A stretch of DNA of 64,000 nt from Aequorivita antarctica (GCF_007997155.1 NZ_VORT01000001.1:62001-126000); one strand, 5' to 3'; positions 52,851 to 61,509 are shown, counted from the stretch's first letter. A program made the numbers and translations. Notes: generated from the sequence alone by a model not told the origin.

Positions 52851-53345
52851 ATGAACAAAAATATTCGTCATCTTCAGCCCGTAGTAAGTATAAAAATTAT
52901 TTTTGCCATAATTCTTTCCTTACTTTCCGTATATCTGTTTTTTGCAGGAACCATGTTTGGAATTATCCTGCTAGGAGCTGCACTGAAATTATCACTTCGG
53001 GAAGGTTTCGAACTTAATTTGGAAGAAAAGAAGTATCGTAAGGTTTATTCAATTTTTGCAATAAATTTCGGTATTTGGCAAAAATTACCGGAAATAGAAT
53101 ACGTCTCTGTATTTAAGACAATTAAAAATAGTAGGGCACGAGTAGTTACCGCTGAAGCAAATCTAGGCTTCGAAGTTTTTAAATTAAACTTATTTTACGG
53201 CAGGAACAGACATATTGAGGCGTATGTTAGTGACGAAATAGAGGATGCATTTTCAGTCGCCAAACATATCGCAACTGTTTTAGAACTAGACATTTTAGAT
53301 GCAACAAAACCAGAAAAGGAGTGGATAAATATTACTTCACACTAG
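52851..53345 (+). CDS. Small membrane protein, unknown
   Basis: From the ATG at 52851 the protein has 164 residues: two hydrophobic helices (IKIIFAIILSLLSVYLFFAG and MFGIILLGAALKL), then a soluble part of 100 residues with beta strands (FELNLEEKKYRKVYSIF, EIEYVSVFKTIKNSRARVVTAEA) and a C-terminal helix. The layout, two helices and a PH-like beta region, resembles bacterial PH-domain membrane proteins but I cannot confirm it. Its end overlaps the convergent GreA-like gene by 14 bases. The upstream frame to 52749 lies inside FUSC and is not coding. Confidence 0.7.
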   Translation: MNKNIRHLQPVVSIKIIFAIILSLLSVYLFFAGTMFGIILLGAALKLSLREGFELNLEEKKYRKVYSIFAINFGIWQKLPEIEYVSVFKTIKNSRARVVTAEANLGFEVFKLNLFYGRNRHIEAYVSDEIEDAFSVAKHIATVLELDILDATKPEKEWINITSH

Positions 53346-53790
53346 TGATTTTATAAGCATTTCCGTTAAGGTTAAATTCATCTCCATTCTTCTTCCCAGA
53401 AATAAGCAATCCCACTGGAGAATTTAAAGCAACGCAGAGATAATCGGTTTTACCAATGGGAACAGTGCCGATAGAAAGGCTGATGAAATAGGTAAACTTA
53501 TCAGTATAAACTAAACTCCCCAAACGCGCATAATCTGAAGTAGCTTTCACATCAATCTTTTTTAGAAGGGGAACTATTTTTTCAATTTCTTGCAACTGTT
53601 TTCCAGCATTTTCACGGTCTATCTGTAACATAGCACGGCCTGTTTCGTGCTTGTCTCCGCTGCTATTTTTAGCTTCCTCCAATAGTGATTCTTCAATATC
53701 GGCAATGGTTTGTTTAATTTTTGAATAACGGTTGTCAACCTGTTTTTGGCAGTGTTGCAGCAATTCGGTTTTAATTTCTACTGCGGTCAT
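53332..53790 (-). CDS. GreA/GreB-like C-terminal domain protein
   Basis: A 152-residue protein with an N-terminal helical segment (about 1-80, including SGDKHETGRAMLQIDRENAG) that looks like a coiled coil, and a C-terminal FKBP-like beta domain (about 85-152) with LNSPVGLLISGKKNGDEFNLNG, which resembles the GreA/GreB C-terminal domain. Gre factors rescue backtracked RNA polymerase. The acidic tip residues required by true GreA cannot be assigned here, so it may be a Gre-like regulator with other action. It overlaps mtgA by 4 bases (start on stop), so it is coupled to it. This family is frequently misannotated in Flavobacteria. Confidence 0.72.
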   Translation of the reverse strand: MTAVEIKTELLQHCQKQVDNRYSKIKQTIADIEESLLEEAKNSSGDKHETGRAMLQIDRENAGKQLQEIEKIVPLLKKIDVKATSDYARLGSLVYTDKFTYFISLSIGTVPIGKTDYLCVALNSPVGLLISGKKNGDEFNLNGNAYKITSVK

Positions 53791-54506
53791 TTTTTCTTTT
53801 TCGATTTCGTTTTGTCTTCTTTCGGTTCTTGTTTCTCCAATTTAAACGGCCCATAATAACGCATTTGGCGGACAATCCATTGTGTGCGTCGTGCAATGTA
53901 AGGTCCGGGAGGATTTGCCTTGTAGCGTTGCGGACTAGGTAAAATAGCAGCTATTGCCGCTGCATTTTCAGGCCGTAAGTTTTTTGCAGACTTCTTAAAC
54001 CAATATTGCGAAGCTGCTTCGGCACCAAAAACACCATTCCCCATTTCCACACTATTCAAATATACTTCCAATATGCGCTCTTTGCTCCAAAGTGTTTCAA
54101 TTAGCAAGGTAAAGTATGCCTCCAGTCCTTTTCTAAACCAGGTTCGATCCGGCCATAAAAAAGCATTTTTTGCAGTTTGTTGTGAGATGGTACTGCCGCC
54201 ACGGATTTTCTTTCCTTTTTCGTTGTTTTCCAAGGCTTTTTCAATCGCTGCACGGTCAAAGCCGCTATGACTCAAAAAGGTTTGGTCTTCGGCGCATATA
54301 ACAGCGAGTTTCAAATTCGGCGAAATTTCGTCAATCGGCACCCAATCGTGAAGGGTTTTGTAATTTTTATCCCCTTCAATAGAGCGAATTGCCATTAAAG
54401 GTGTGTAGGGTACAGGAACAAATTTGTAGATGAGTACCCAAAGCACCGTAAGTCCGATGAACCAAAGGAAAAATTTGAATAGAAATTTGAATAGTTTTTT
54501 AATCAT
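53787..54506 (-). CDS. mtgA: Monofunctional peptidoglycan transglycosylase
   Basis: The 239-residue protein has one N-terminal transmembrane helix (FLFKFFLWFIGLTVLWVLIY) followed by a GT51 domain with CAEDQTFLSHSGFD, the RGGSTISQQTAKN motif and WSKERILEVYLNSVEMG. It makes glycan strands from lipid II with no transpeptidase domain. It complements the bifunctional PBP1C in the same window. The next gene on the strand (GreA-like) overlaps it by 4 bases. A lysine-rich C-terminal tail (KEDKTKSKKKK) follows the domain. Confidence 0.94.
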   Translation of the reverse strand: MIKKLFKFLFKFFLWFIGLTVLWVLIYKFVPVPYTPLMAIRSIEGDKNYKTLHDWVPIDEISPNLKLAVICAEDQTFLSHSGFDRAAIEKALENNEKGKKIRGGSTISQQTAKNAFLWPDRTWFRKGLEAYFTLLIETLWSKERILEVYLNSVEMGNGVFGAEAASQYWFKKSAKNLRPENAAAIAAILPSPQRYKANPPGPYIARRTQWIVRQMRYYGPFKLEKQEPKEDKTKSKKKK

Positions 54507-54517
54507 AAATCTTTATT

Positions 54518-54571
54518 GTCTCCGTGTATTCTGTGCCTATGTGGTGAAAATAACCTCAGAGTACACAAAGC
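54518..54571. repeat. Loosely periodic mirrored element between mtgA and the DAO gene
   Basis: Three units with a TGTG or CGTG core spaced 8-9 bases apart (54523-54543) are followed, on the opposite strand, by two similar units (complement of 54556-54570). The mirrored layout resembles the 7-bp elements elsewhere in the window, with a longer and less strict period. It lies between two genes on the minus strand. Confidence 0.5.
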
Positions 54572-54577
54572 ATTTAT

Positions 54578-55693
54578 CTAACCGAATTCTGCTAATTGAT
54601 TTCCAATGGAACTTCCTATGGCCACACCCATTCCGCCTAATCTTACGCCACAAAACACATTTTCTGAAACCGATTTAAGAATGGGTTTCTTCTGTTTTCC
54701 TATTCCCATAATTCCGCTCCAGCGATTTTCAATTTCAAAAGAGTGATGGGGTAAAATTACGGTTTTAAGTAATTGCTCCAACTTGTCTTGCACCAATTGA
54801 GTCAACTCCATTTCGGTGGTTTCCTCTGTCTTAAAATCAAGGTTTCTACCCCCGCCAAAAAGGATTCTGTTTTCAATATTTCTAAAATAATAATAGCCTT
54901 TGTCAAGATGGAAAGTTCCTTTTATTTTTAAGTTTTCAATAGTTCTCGTCACCAGAACTTGCGCTCTTGCTGGTTTTACATCTTCATTTAAAAATTGTTT
55001 TGCAAAACCATTATTGGCGATGAAGACTTTTTTTACTGAAATATTTTCGGAGGAATTTATTTGAAGTGAAACAGCTTTGCCATCATCCAAAATATTTGTA
55101 ATCTCAGAAGAATTCAATATCAAAATATTTTCCTTCGAAGCTTTTTTGATAAGGCCGAGCATCATTTTTCCAGTGTCAATCTGACCTTCAAACTTACTGT
55201 AAATCAGTTTCTGTTGAATATTATTAAAGCCAAAATAATTTTCTTTTTCTGAAAAAACCTCTGCCTTGAAAATAGGCTTCAACAACTCATTTACAAAGCC
55301 AATTTTTGACTTGCAGGTTTCAAAAAGTTCAGTATCTTCATTAGTAAAAAGTTCATAGCCACCGTATTCTTTATAATCAAGTTGCTCATCTCCCAAATTA
55401 TTTCGGAGTAATTTTAAACCTTCAACCCTGTTTTTTACAAGTTGGACAACTTCTTCTTCGGAATGGTTTTTTAAATCATCCAGTATTTCAGAAATACTTC
55501 CGAAGCAAGCGAATCCTGCATTTTTAGTGCTCGCGCCACTAGGAAGCATGCCCCGTTCAAACACAACGATTTTACTTTTTGGATATTTTTTCCGAAGTGA
55601 AAGCGCACAGCTTAATCCCACAATTCCACTTCCAATTACTCCGAAATCAATTTCTGATAGCCAGGTTTTATGTTCCCAGTAGGAAAGATTCAT
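54578..55693 (-). CDS. FAD-dependent oxidoreductase (DAO family)
   Basis: Start at 55693: an upstream in-frame ATG at 55714 overlaps the -7 element. The 371-residue protein opens with the dinucleotide motif VIGSGIVGLSCAL, contains VVFERGMLPSGASTKNAGFA (the DAO-type substrate/FAD segment) and ends with the FAD-anchoring GVRLGGMGVAIGS. Glycine oxidase, D-amino acid dehydrogenase and related amine oxidases share this plan. The substrate is unknown; no neighbour gives a hint. Confidence 0.9.
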   Translation of the reverse strand: MNLSYWEHKTWLSEIDFGVIGSGIVGLSCALSLRKKYPKSKIVVFERGMLPSGASTKNAGFACFGSISEILDDLKNHSEEEVVQLVKNRVEGLKLLRNNLGDEQLDYKEYGGYELFTNEDTELFETCKSKIGFVNELLKPIFKAEVFSEKENYFGFNNIQQKLIYSKFEGQIDTGKMMLGLIKKASKENILILNSSEITNILDDGKAVSLQINSSENISVKKVFIANNGFAKQFLNEDVKPARAQVLVTRTIENLKIKGTFHLDKGYYYFRNIENRILFGGGRNLDFKTEETTEMELTQLVQDKLEQLLKTVILPHHSFEIENRWSGIMGIGKQKKPILKSVSENVFCGVRLGGMGVAIGSSIGNQLAEFG

Positions 55694-55711
55694 TTTGCTT
55701 CTATTTACAAA

Positions 55712-55719
55712 CAAATATA
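55712..55719 (-). promoter_or_regulatory. -7 element for the DAO gene
   Basis: On the minus strand TATATTTG (55719 to 55712) lies 18 bases upstream of the ATG at 55693, supporting that start. Confidence 0.6.
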
Positions 55720-55790
55720 ATCATGAAAACCTCCACCTAGCTTCCTTTGAGAGAGGAATTTTCAAAAACTCATATAAGATTTAAATAAAA

Positions 55791-55834
55791 AAAGCACCAA
55801 CATCCATTGTTTTACTTTTGGAGTTTGGTGCTTT
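55791..55834 (-). terminator. Terminator of the fabH-accB-accC operon
   Basis: A 10-bp stem (AAAGCACCAA / TTGGTGCTTT) with a loop of 24 bases, followed on the minus strand by a run of T residues, lies 18 bases after the accC stop. The T run ends at 55785. Confidence 0.82.
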
Positions 55835-55852
55835 ATTTTTAGAATTTGAAGT

Positions 55853-57205
55853 TTATTCTTCCTCGGGTTCGTTCATTTTAAAAGTATTCATAAACGCCGT
55901 AGTGTAGTTTCCTGCCACATAATCCGGTTCATCCATCAATTGGCGGTGGAACGGAATTGTTGTCTTTATACCTTCAATCACGAATTCGTCCAATGCGCGT
56001 TTCATTTTGTTGATTGCCTCTTCGCGGGTTTGCGCAGTTGTAATAAGTTTCGCAATCATTGAATCATAGTTTGGCACAATTGTATAGCCTGCATAAACAT
56101 GCGTATCTAAACGCACGCCGTGGCCTCCCGGCGCATGTAAAACGGTAATTTTACCTGGCGAAGGACGGAAATCGTTATACGGATCTTCAGCGTTTATTCT
56201 ACATTCTATGGAGTGTAGTTGTGGCGTGTAGTTTTTACCTGAAATTGGCACACCTGCAGCAACCAAAATCTGCTCGCGTATTAAGTCGTAATCAATTACT
56301 TGTTCTGTAATTGGGTGCTCTACCTGAATACGGGTGTTCATTTCCATAAAATAGAAATTTCGATGTTTGTCTACCAAAAATTCTATAGTTCCAGCGCCTT
56401 CGTATTTAATGTATTCAGCGGCTTTTACGGCTGCATTACCCATATCGGTACGAAGTTTCTTCGTCATAAAAGGGCTTGGCGTTTCCTCGGTAAGCTTTTG
56501 GTGACGACGTTGAATAGAACAGTCGCGTTCACTTAAATGACAAGCTCTACCTGTGCTATCACCTACAATTTGGATTTCGATATGGCGTGGCTCTTCAATG
56601 AGTTTTTCCATATACATTCCATCGTTACCAAAGGCTGCAGAAGCTTCTTGACGGGCGCTATCCCACGCTTTTTTAAGTTCATCTTTTTTATAAACTGCGC
56701 GCATTCCCTTTCCTCCACCACCTGCGGTGGCTTTCAGCATTACGGGATAGCCAACTTCTTCAGCTAGTTTTTCACACTTTTCGAAAGATTCAATGATGCC
56801 TTCACTTCCAGGAACGGTAGGAACTCCAGCTGCCTTCATTGTAGCTTTAGCAGAAGCTTTATCGCCCATGCGCTCAATCATCTCTGGCGAAGCGCCAATG
56901 AATTTTATGCCATGTTCTTGACAGATTTTTGAAAACTTAGCGTTTTCAGAAAGAAATCCGTAGCCAGGATGAATTGCGTCTGCGTTGGTTATTTCTGCAG
57001 CAGCAATTATATTGGACATTTTTAGGTAGCTTAAATTGCTTGGTGGTGGTCCTATACAAACAGCCTCATCTGCAAAGCGCACATGTAAACTTTCTGCATC
57101 AGCGGTTGAATAAACGGCAACCGTTTTTATACCCATCTCGCGGCAAGTGCGGATAATTCGCAGTGCTATTTCGCCCCTATTTGCAATCAATATCTTTTTA
57201 AACAT
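55853..57205 (-). CDS. accC: Acetyl-CoA carboxylase, biotin carboxylase subunit
   Basis: The 450-residue protein is a canonical biotin carboxylase: [15 protein letters not shown]-terminus, [11 protein letters not shown], the glycine-rich ATP loop AGGGGKGMR, the ATP-grasp core with [15 protein letters not shown] and the C-terminal RINAEDP. It carboxylates biotin on AccB with bicarbonate and ATP, the first step of malonyl-CoA formation. It follows accB by 78 bases, a gap filled by a 7-bp periodic element, and ends in a terminator. Nearby carbonic anhydrase may supply its bicarbonate. Confidence 0.97.
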   Translation of the reverse strand: MFKKILIANRGEIALRIIRTCREMGIKTVAVYSTADAESLHVRFADEAVCIGPPPSNLSYLKMSNIIAAAEITNADAIHPGYGFLSENAKFSKICQEHGIKFIGASPEMIERMGDKASAKATMKAAGVPTVPGSEGIIESFEKCEKLAEEVGYPVMLKATAGGGGKGMRAVYKKDELKKAWDSARQEASAAFGNDGMYMEKLIEEPRHIEIQIVGDSTGRACHLSERDCSIQRRHQKLTEETPSPFMTKKLRTDMGNAAVKAAEYIKYEGAGTIEFLVDKHRNFYFMEMNTRIQVEHPITEQVIDYDLIREQILVAAGVPISGKNYTPQLHSIECRINAEDPYNDFRPSPGKITVLHAPGGHGVRLDTHVYAGYTIVPNYDSMIAKLITTAQTREEAINKMKRALDEFVIEGIKTTIPFHRQLMDEPDYVAGNYTTAFMNTFKMNEPEEE

Positions 57206-57222
57206 AAGGTTTCTTAAATAAC

Positions 57223-57280
57223 AAATTCCAAATAACTAATTCCAAAGGTTTGGAATTTAGGATTTGAGATTTGGAGTTTA
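57223..57280. repeat. 7-bp periodic inverted element between accB and accC
   Basis: From 57249 the plus strand reads TTTGGAA, TTTAGGA, TTTGAGA, TTTGGAG, TTTA in strict 7-base steps (49, 56, 63, 70, 77). Left of the centre (57223-57246) the complementary strand reads TTTGGAA, TTAGTTA, TTTGGAA, TTTG in the same step. The element is therefore mirrored about 57247. It fills nearly all of the 78 bases between accB and accC within one operon and could form a long imperfect RNA hairpin. Confidence 0.82.
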
Positions 57281-57283
57281 CAT

Positions 57284-57766
57284 TTATGATGGATCTACTA
57301 AAAATAGTGGTTGGTCAAATTCAACAGGAGAAGAATCGTCAATCAAAACCTTTACAATTTTTCCAGAAATTTCACTTTCAATCTCGTTGAAAAGTTTCAT
57401 TGCCTCAATTACACAAAGAACATCTCCTATATTTATAGTACTTCCCACTTCTACAAAAACGGGTTTGTCTGGAGAAGGTTTTCTGTAAAAAGTACCAATA
57501 ATTGGTGATTTGATGGTGATCAATTTTGAATCAGCATCTTCCTGTGTTGAAGATTGATTGGCACCATTAGCTTCCTGAACCTGAGGTTGCTGTATATTCG
57601 GCTGGGCTTGCATAGTTGGTATTTGCTGAATATAGGTGGTTTCACCTCTTTCATTTTCAGATCCTGTTTTAATAGTGATCTTAATGTCGTCCGTTTCAAG
57701 TTTTACTTCGCTGGCACCGCTTTTTGCCACAAACTTGATCAAGTTTTGAATGTCTTTTAAATCCAT
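57284..57766 (-). CDS. accB: Acetyl-CoA carboxylase, biotin carboxyl carrier protein
   Basis: The 160-residue protein has an N-terminal helical region, a flexible Gln/Pro/Ala-rich linker (about 45-80), and a biotinyl domain with the biotinylated lysine K124 in [11 protein letters not shown]. It carries the carboxyl group between AccC and the carboxyltransferase. It lies 33 bases after fabH and upstream of accC. Length and layout are normal for AccB. Confidence 0.96.
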   Translation of the reverse strand: MDLKDIQNLIKFVAKSGASEVKLETDDIKITIKTGSENERGETTYIQQIPTMQAQPNIQQPQVQEANGANQSSTQEDADSKLITIKSPIIGTFYRKPSPDKPVFVEVGSTINIGDVLCVIEAMKLFNEIESEISGKIVKVLIDDSSPVEFDQPLFLVDPS

Positions 57767-57799
57767 ATTAGAAAGTTTAGTCTTTTGAGTTGGTTAAAA

Positions 57800-58798
57800 T
57801 TATTTTGAATCGTAGGCCCATTTCACATAAACGGCGCCCCAAGTGAATCCTCCACCGAAGGAAGCAAATATCAAATTATCTCCTTTTTTAAGTTGTTTTT
57901 CATAATCGGCCAAACACAACGGCAAGGTAGCAGAAGTGGTATTGCCATATTTGTGGATGTTTATCATTACTTTTTCATCAGGCAATTTCATTCGTGAAGC
58001 TGCTGCGTCGATAATCCGTTTGTTGGCTTGATGTGGTACGAGCCAATTTACATCATCACCAGTAAGATTGTTTCGATTCATGACTTTTTCACAAACATCT
58101 GCCATATTTGAAACGGCGAATTTAAAAACTGTTTTCCCTTCCTGAAAAACGAAATGTTGTTTGTTTGCTATAGTTTCATTTGAAGCAGGAAGTAAAGATC
58201 CACCTGCGTCAATTTTCAGGAAAGGTCTTCCCGCTCCGTCGGTACGAAGGTATTCATCCCTTACCCCAAAACCTTCGGTATTAGGCTCAAACAAAACTGC
58301 TCCACCTCCATCACCAAAAATAATACAAGTCGTTCTATCGGTATAATCAATAATTGACGACATTTTATCTGCGCCAATAAGAAGTACTTTTTTATATTTC
58401 CCGGATTCAATATAACGCGCTGCAGTTGACATTCCAAAGAGAAAACTGGAACAGGCTGCAACCAAATCATATGAAAAAGCGTTTACTGCTCCAATTTGTG
58501 TAGCCACATAAACTCCAGTTGCTGCTACGGGCATATCTGGCGTTGCGGTTGCCATTATAACCAGATCAATTTCAGCAGGATCTGTATTACTTTTTTGGAG
58601 AAGGTCTTTTGCTGCTTGAATAGCAAGATAGGAAGTGCCTTTGTCTTTATCTTTTAGTATTCTCCTTTCCTTAATTCCAGTTCTGCTGGTGATCCATTCG
58701 TCATTGGTATCGACCATTGTTTCCAAAATTTCGTTGGAGAGAATGTAATCTGGAACGTAACTCCCTACAGCGGTAATAGCTGCCGTGATATTATTCAT
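57800..58798 (-). CDS. fabH: 3-oxoacyl-ACP synthase III
   Basis: The 332-residue condensing enzyme has the FabH triad: C116 in LVAACSSFL, H256 in VPHQANKRI and N286 in KYGNTTSA. It condenses acetyl- or branched acyl-CoA with malonyl-ACP to start fatty acid synthesis; in Flavobacteriaceae it is expected to use branched primers. It is the first gene of the fabH-accB-accC group; a terminator lies between it and the upstream rpmF. Confidence 0.96.
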   Translation of the reverse strand: MNNITAAITAVGSYVPDYILSNEILETMVDTNDEWITSRTGIKERRILKDKDKGTSYLAIQAAKDLLQKSNTDPAEIDLVIMATATPDMPVAATGVYVATQIGAVNAFSYDLVAACSSFLFGMSTAARYIESGKYKKVLLIGADKMSSIIDYTDRTTCIIFGDGGGAVLFEPNTEGFGVRDEYLRTDGAGRPFLKIDAGGSLLPASNETIANKQHFVFQEGKTVFKFAVSNMADVCEKVMNRNNLTGDDVNWLVPHQANKRIIDAAASRMKLPDEKVMINIHKYGNTTSATLPLCLADYEKQLKKGDNLIFASFGGGFTWGAVYVKWAYDSK

Positions 58799-58926
58799 AA
58801 AGCTGAATTAAAATTCACAAAAAAGACCAAAAATCTTTTAAAAAGAGTGAAAATTACTAAATTTTACTTGAAATTCGGTAATAATTAAGTTGTTTTTGAC
58901 TTTTTGCAAAGTGAAAAAACAAAAAA

Positions 58927-58948
58927 ACCCTCACGTTGCTGTGAGAGT
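58927..58948 (-). terminator. Terminator after rpmF
   Basis: An 8-bp stem with one G-T pair (CTCAC core, 6-base loop) starts 22 bases after the rpmF stop and is followed on the minus strand by seven T residues. It would stop or attenuate transcription before fabH. Confidence 0.78.
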
Positions 58949-58969
58949 TTTTCAGTAAAATGTATAGAA

Positions 58970-59167
58970 TTATGCTTCTACTTGCTCAGTTGCATCAATC
59001 ACAACTTGACCACGGTAGTACATTTTTCCTTCATGCCAGTGTGCTCTGTGGAAAAGATGCGACTCTCCAGTTGTAGGGTCTATTGCAAGTGTAGGGGCAG
59101 TAGCCTTGTAATGCGTTCTTCTCTTATCTCTTCTAGTTTTCGAGATTTTTCTCTTAGGATGTGCCAT
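58970..59167 (-). CDS. rpmF: 50S ribosomal protein L32 (cysteine-free form)
   Basis: A 65-residue L32 with the conserved start [17 protein letters not shown]. Where many L32 proteins have two CxxC pairs binding zinc, this one has no cysteine at all ([22 protein letters not shown]), so it is the zinc-free form. The gene lies 9 bases after the DUF177 gene, the usual bacterial order, and is followed by a terminator. Confidence 0.97.
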   Translation of the reverse strand: MAHPKRKISKTRRDKRRTHYKATAPTLAIDPTTGESHLFHRAHWHEGKMYYRGQVVIDATEQVEA

Positions 59168-59176
59168 TGCTATTTA

Positions 59177-59728
59177 TTATTTATCCGTTAATAGTTTTTT
59201 TAATGAATCCCATCGGGGATCGGTATTGTCGTCTTCGGGCGTTTCTTTTTCGTCTATCGCTTTTGGACTTAATTCTTCAAGTTTATCGAGTATATCACTT
59301 TTTAATGTGCCGTCTTCTATTCCAGGATGAATTCGTCGTGAAGGCATAGCCAACACAATAGATTCATATATGTATTGCTGGATGTTCACTTCGTAACTTC
59401 CGTGGGGCAGAATGAGTAAATCTTCATTTTCATCATTATATTCCTCACCAAATTTTACTACAAAACGATATGTTCCCGAAATCTCTTGATCAAAGGGTTC
59501 GTTTGTCGTGTCGCAAGCAACGTTTACAGTTCCATTAAATGTTAATGTGAACTCTAGCAACGTGCTCATTTTTTCCAGCAGTACGTCGAGATTAATGGCA
59601 GCGTCATTAAATTCATCATACTCAAAATACTCAAAGAACGCTTTTTTTAATTCAAAGTTAAACTGGTGTTTGCCTAATTTCAGCCCTACGAAAGGGATGG
59701 TAAACTCTTTCAAATCCTTCATTTTCAC
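59177..59728 (-). CDS. YceD/DUF177 family protein
   Basis: The 183-residue protein belongs to the YceD family always found before rpmF; it is associated with 23S rRNA maturation in plants and bacteria. The typical central motif with a cysteine (NVACDTTNEPFDQEISGTYRFVVKFG) is present. An in-frame ATG two codons downstream (59722) is an alternative start. Its promoter is the best-matched one in the window. It forms an operon with rpmF. Confidence 0.9.
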   Translation of the reverse strand: MKMKDLKEFTIPFVGLKLGKHQFNFELKKAFFEYFEYDEFNDAAINLDVLLEKMSTLLEFTLTFNGTVNVACDTTNEPFDQEISGTYRFVVKFGEEYNDENEDLLILPHGSYEVNIQQYIYESIVLAMPSRRIHPGIEDGTLKSDILDKLEELSPKAIDEKETPEDDNTDPRWDSLKKLLTDK

Positions 59729-59766
59729 ACCTATTTAAGACCTTAACCTTACGGATAAGGCGGGTG

Positions 59767-59794
59767 CAAAGATAAAAAATTATTTGAATAGCAA
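59767..59794 (-). promoter_or_regulatory. Promoter of the DUF177-rpmF operon
   Basis: On the minus strand a TTG (59794 to 59792) is followed after exactly 17 bases by TATCTTTG (59774 to 59767), an exact fit to the Bacteroidota -33/-7 promoter with normal spacing. The leader before the ATG is about 35 bases and contains a short CCTTA/TAAGG pair. Confidence 0.85.
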
Positions 59795-59803
59795 TTAGTT
59801 TTT

Positions 59804-60865
59804 CTATTTCTTTTTTAAGAAGGCTCTTTTGCGGCTTGCTTGAAGTGGTTTTTTGGATATTTCATTGTATTCTCGACGCGTCTCAAAAATTGAAACGGCG
59901 CTAAAAACTGCTTCGCGGAAGGATTCAAAATTTGCTGTATTTTTTCCAGCCAAATCGAAAGCCGTACCGTGATCTGGTGAAGTGCGAATGCGATTAAGCC
60001 CAGCGGTAAAGTTTACGCCCTTCCCAAAAGCGAGTGTTTTAAAAGGTATCAATCCCTGGTCATGATAGGAAGCGATTATGGCATCAAAGTTCTTGTAATT
60101 GCCGGAGCCAAAAAAGCTATCTGCGGCATAAGGTCCGAAAACCATTTTTCCGTTATTGCGAATATTGTCCAAAGCAGGACGTAAAACGGTATCATCTTCA
60201 TCGCCTATCACACCGTTATCGCCCGTATGGGGATTTATACCCAAAACTGCGATTTTCGGTTTTTCAATTCCGAAGTCTTCTATTAATGTGTGATAAATGG
60301 TATTTATTTTCTTATCGATTCGCTCTCGGGTAATGTTTTTTACCACGTCTTTTACAGCTACGTGATCCGTTAAAAGCCCAATGCGCAAATTTTCAGAAAT
60401 CAAAAGCATCAAGCTTTCGCCTTCAAGTTCCTGCGCCAAATAGTCGGTATGACCTGGAAAATTAAAACTTTCAGATTGAATGTTGCTTTTGTTGATAGGC
60501 GCTGTAACCAAAACGTCTATCTTTTTATTCTTTAAAGCTTCAACAGCAGCTTTCAAAGATTTAATGGCATATTCGCCACCCGTTGGATTTTCTTCACCAA
60601 AAGTGACATCAACGTGTTCCTTCCAAACATTCAGTACGTTTATTTTCTTCGGAACAAGATCTTCAATTTTATCAATTCCATGGAAATTGATATCTGTTTC
60701 AAATTGTTTTTTGAAGAAAGACATCAACTTCACCGATGCAAAAATAACGGGTGTACAAAATTCCAGCATGCGCAAATCCTCAAACGTTTTCATGATTATT
60801 TCGCTTCCAATCCCATTGATATCGCCTATTGAAATGCCGACCACTATTTTGTCCTCTCTGCTCAT
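59804..60865 (-). CDS. pdxA: 4-hydroxythreonine-4-phosphate dehydrogenase
   Basis: The 353-residue protein has the PdxA opening IVVGISIGDINGIGSEI, the metal-binding histidine in FPGHTDYLA, the GINPHTGDNGVIGDED motif and the SYHDQGLIPFK motif near the end. It oxidises 4-phosphohydroxythreonine with NAD in the deoxyxylulose-5-phosphate-dependent route to pyridoxal phosphate. It is divergent from ribE, with promoters facing each other in 56 bases. The C-terminal basic tail (RKRAFLKKK) is slightly long. Confidence 0.96.
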   Translation of the reverse strand: MSREDKIVVGISIGDINGIGSEIIMKTFEDLRMLEFCTPVIFASVKLMSFFKKQFETDINFHGIDKIEDLVPKKINVLNVWKEHVDVTFGEENPTGGEYAIKSLKAAVEALKNKKIDVLVTAPINKSNIQSESFNFPGHTDYLAQELEGESLMLLISENLRIGLLTDHVAVKDVVKNITRERIDKKINTIYHTLIEDFGIEKPKIAVLGINPHTGDNGVIGDEDDTVLRPALDNIRNNGKMVFGPYAADSFFGSGNYKNFDAIIASYHDQGLIPFKTLAFGKGVNFTAGLNRIRTSPDHGTAFDLAGKNTANFESFREAVFSAVSIFETRREYNEISKKPLQASRKRAFLKKK

Positions 60866-60887
60866 TATGTTTGGCTTTTTTAATTGT

Positions 60888-60895
60888 TACTTTTG
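60888..60895 (+). promoter_or_regulatory. -7 element for ribE
   Basis: TACTTTTG fits the consensus, 26 bases upstream of the ribE ATG. The leader is too short to hold an FMN riboswitch. Confidence 0.65.
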
Positions 60896-60900
60896 CATTA

Positions 60901-60908
60901 CAAATGTA
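60901..60908 (-). promoter_or_regulatory. -7 element for pdxA
   Basis: On the minus strand TACATTTG (60908 to 60901) lies 35 bases before the pdxA ATG. Its position 6 bases from the ribE -7 element means the two divergent promoters overlap, so one polymerase may exclude the other. Confidence 0.65.
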
Positions 60909-60921
60909 ACTAAATACTACA

Positions 60922-61509
60922 ATGTTTACAGGAATTATTGAAACCGTTGGCGAAATAGCCCAACTTACTCAAGAGGGCGAAAATCTTCATATAGAAATAA
61001 AGAGCCCTTTGGCGCAAGAACTGAAAATAGACCAAAGCGTGTCGCACAACGGCGTGTGTTTAACAGTTGTGAAATTAAAAGAAACCGCTTATGTGGTTAC
61101 TGCCATCAAAGAAACTTTAAACAAAACCAACTTGAAATCTTTTGAAAAAGGGACATTGGTAAATCTGGAAAGAGCAATGAAAATGGGAGACCGACTGGAC
61201 GGCCACATTGTACAGGGTCATGTGGACGGAACAGCCATTTGTAAAAAGGTTGAAGATGCAGACGGCAGCTGGATTTTCACTTTTGAATATAAAAATTCAG
61301 AATTCAATACTGTTGAAAAAGGCTCCATTACAGTAAATGGTGTTAGCCTAACAGTGGTAAATTCGAAAAAAGGAGAATTTAGTGTCGCGATTATCCCTTA
61401 CACTTTTGAGAATACAAATTTTAAAACAATTAAAAAAGGAAGCGAAGTAAACTTGGAATTTGATATTATTGGAAAGTACGTGAAAAATCTTATGACGCCT
61501 TATTTATAG
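60922..61509 (+). CDS. ribE: Riboflavin synthase alpha chain
   Basis: The 195-residue protein has two lumazine-binding repeats, each with a GVCLTV/GVSLTV motif (near 46 and 143) and GHIVQGHVDG between them, and the conserved start MFTGIIE. It joins two lumazine molecules to form riboflavin. It is divergent from pdxA, whose product feeds another cofactor path. The stop lies inside the convergent small membrane protein gene (overlap of 20 bases). Confidence 0.97.
   Translation: MFTGIIETVGEIAQLTQEGENLHIEIKSPLAQELKIDQSVSHNGVCLTVVKLKETAYVVTAIKETLNKTNLKSFEKGTLVNLERAMKMGDRLDGHIVQGHVDGTAICKKVEDADGSWIFTFEYKNSEFNTVEKGSITVNGVSLTVVNSKKGEFSVAIIPYTFENTNFKTIKKGSEVNLEFDIIGKYVKNLMTPYL

Noticed and set aside
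60896-60921. FMN riboswitch before ribE
   Set aside because: The leader is only about 25 bases and lies in a divergent promoter region, too short for the conserved aptamer.
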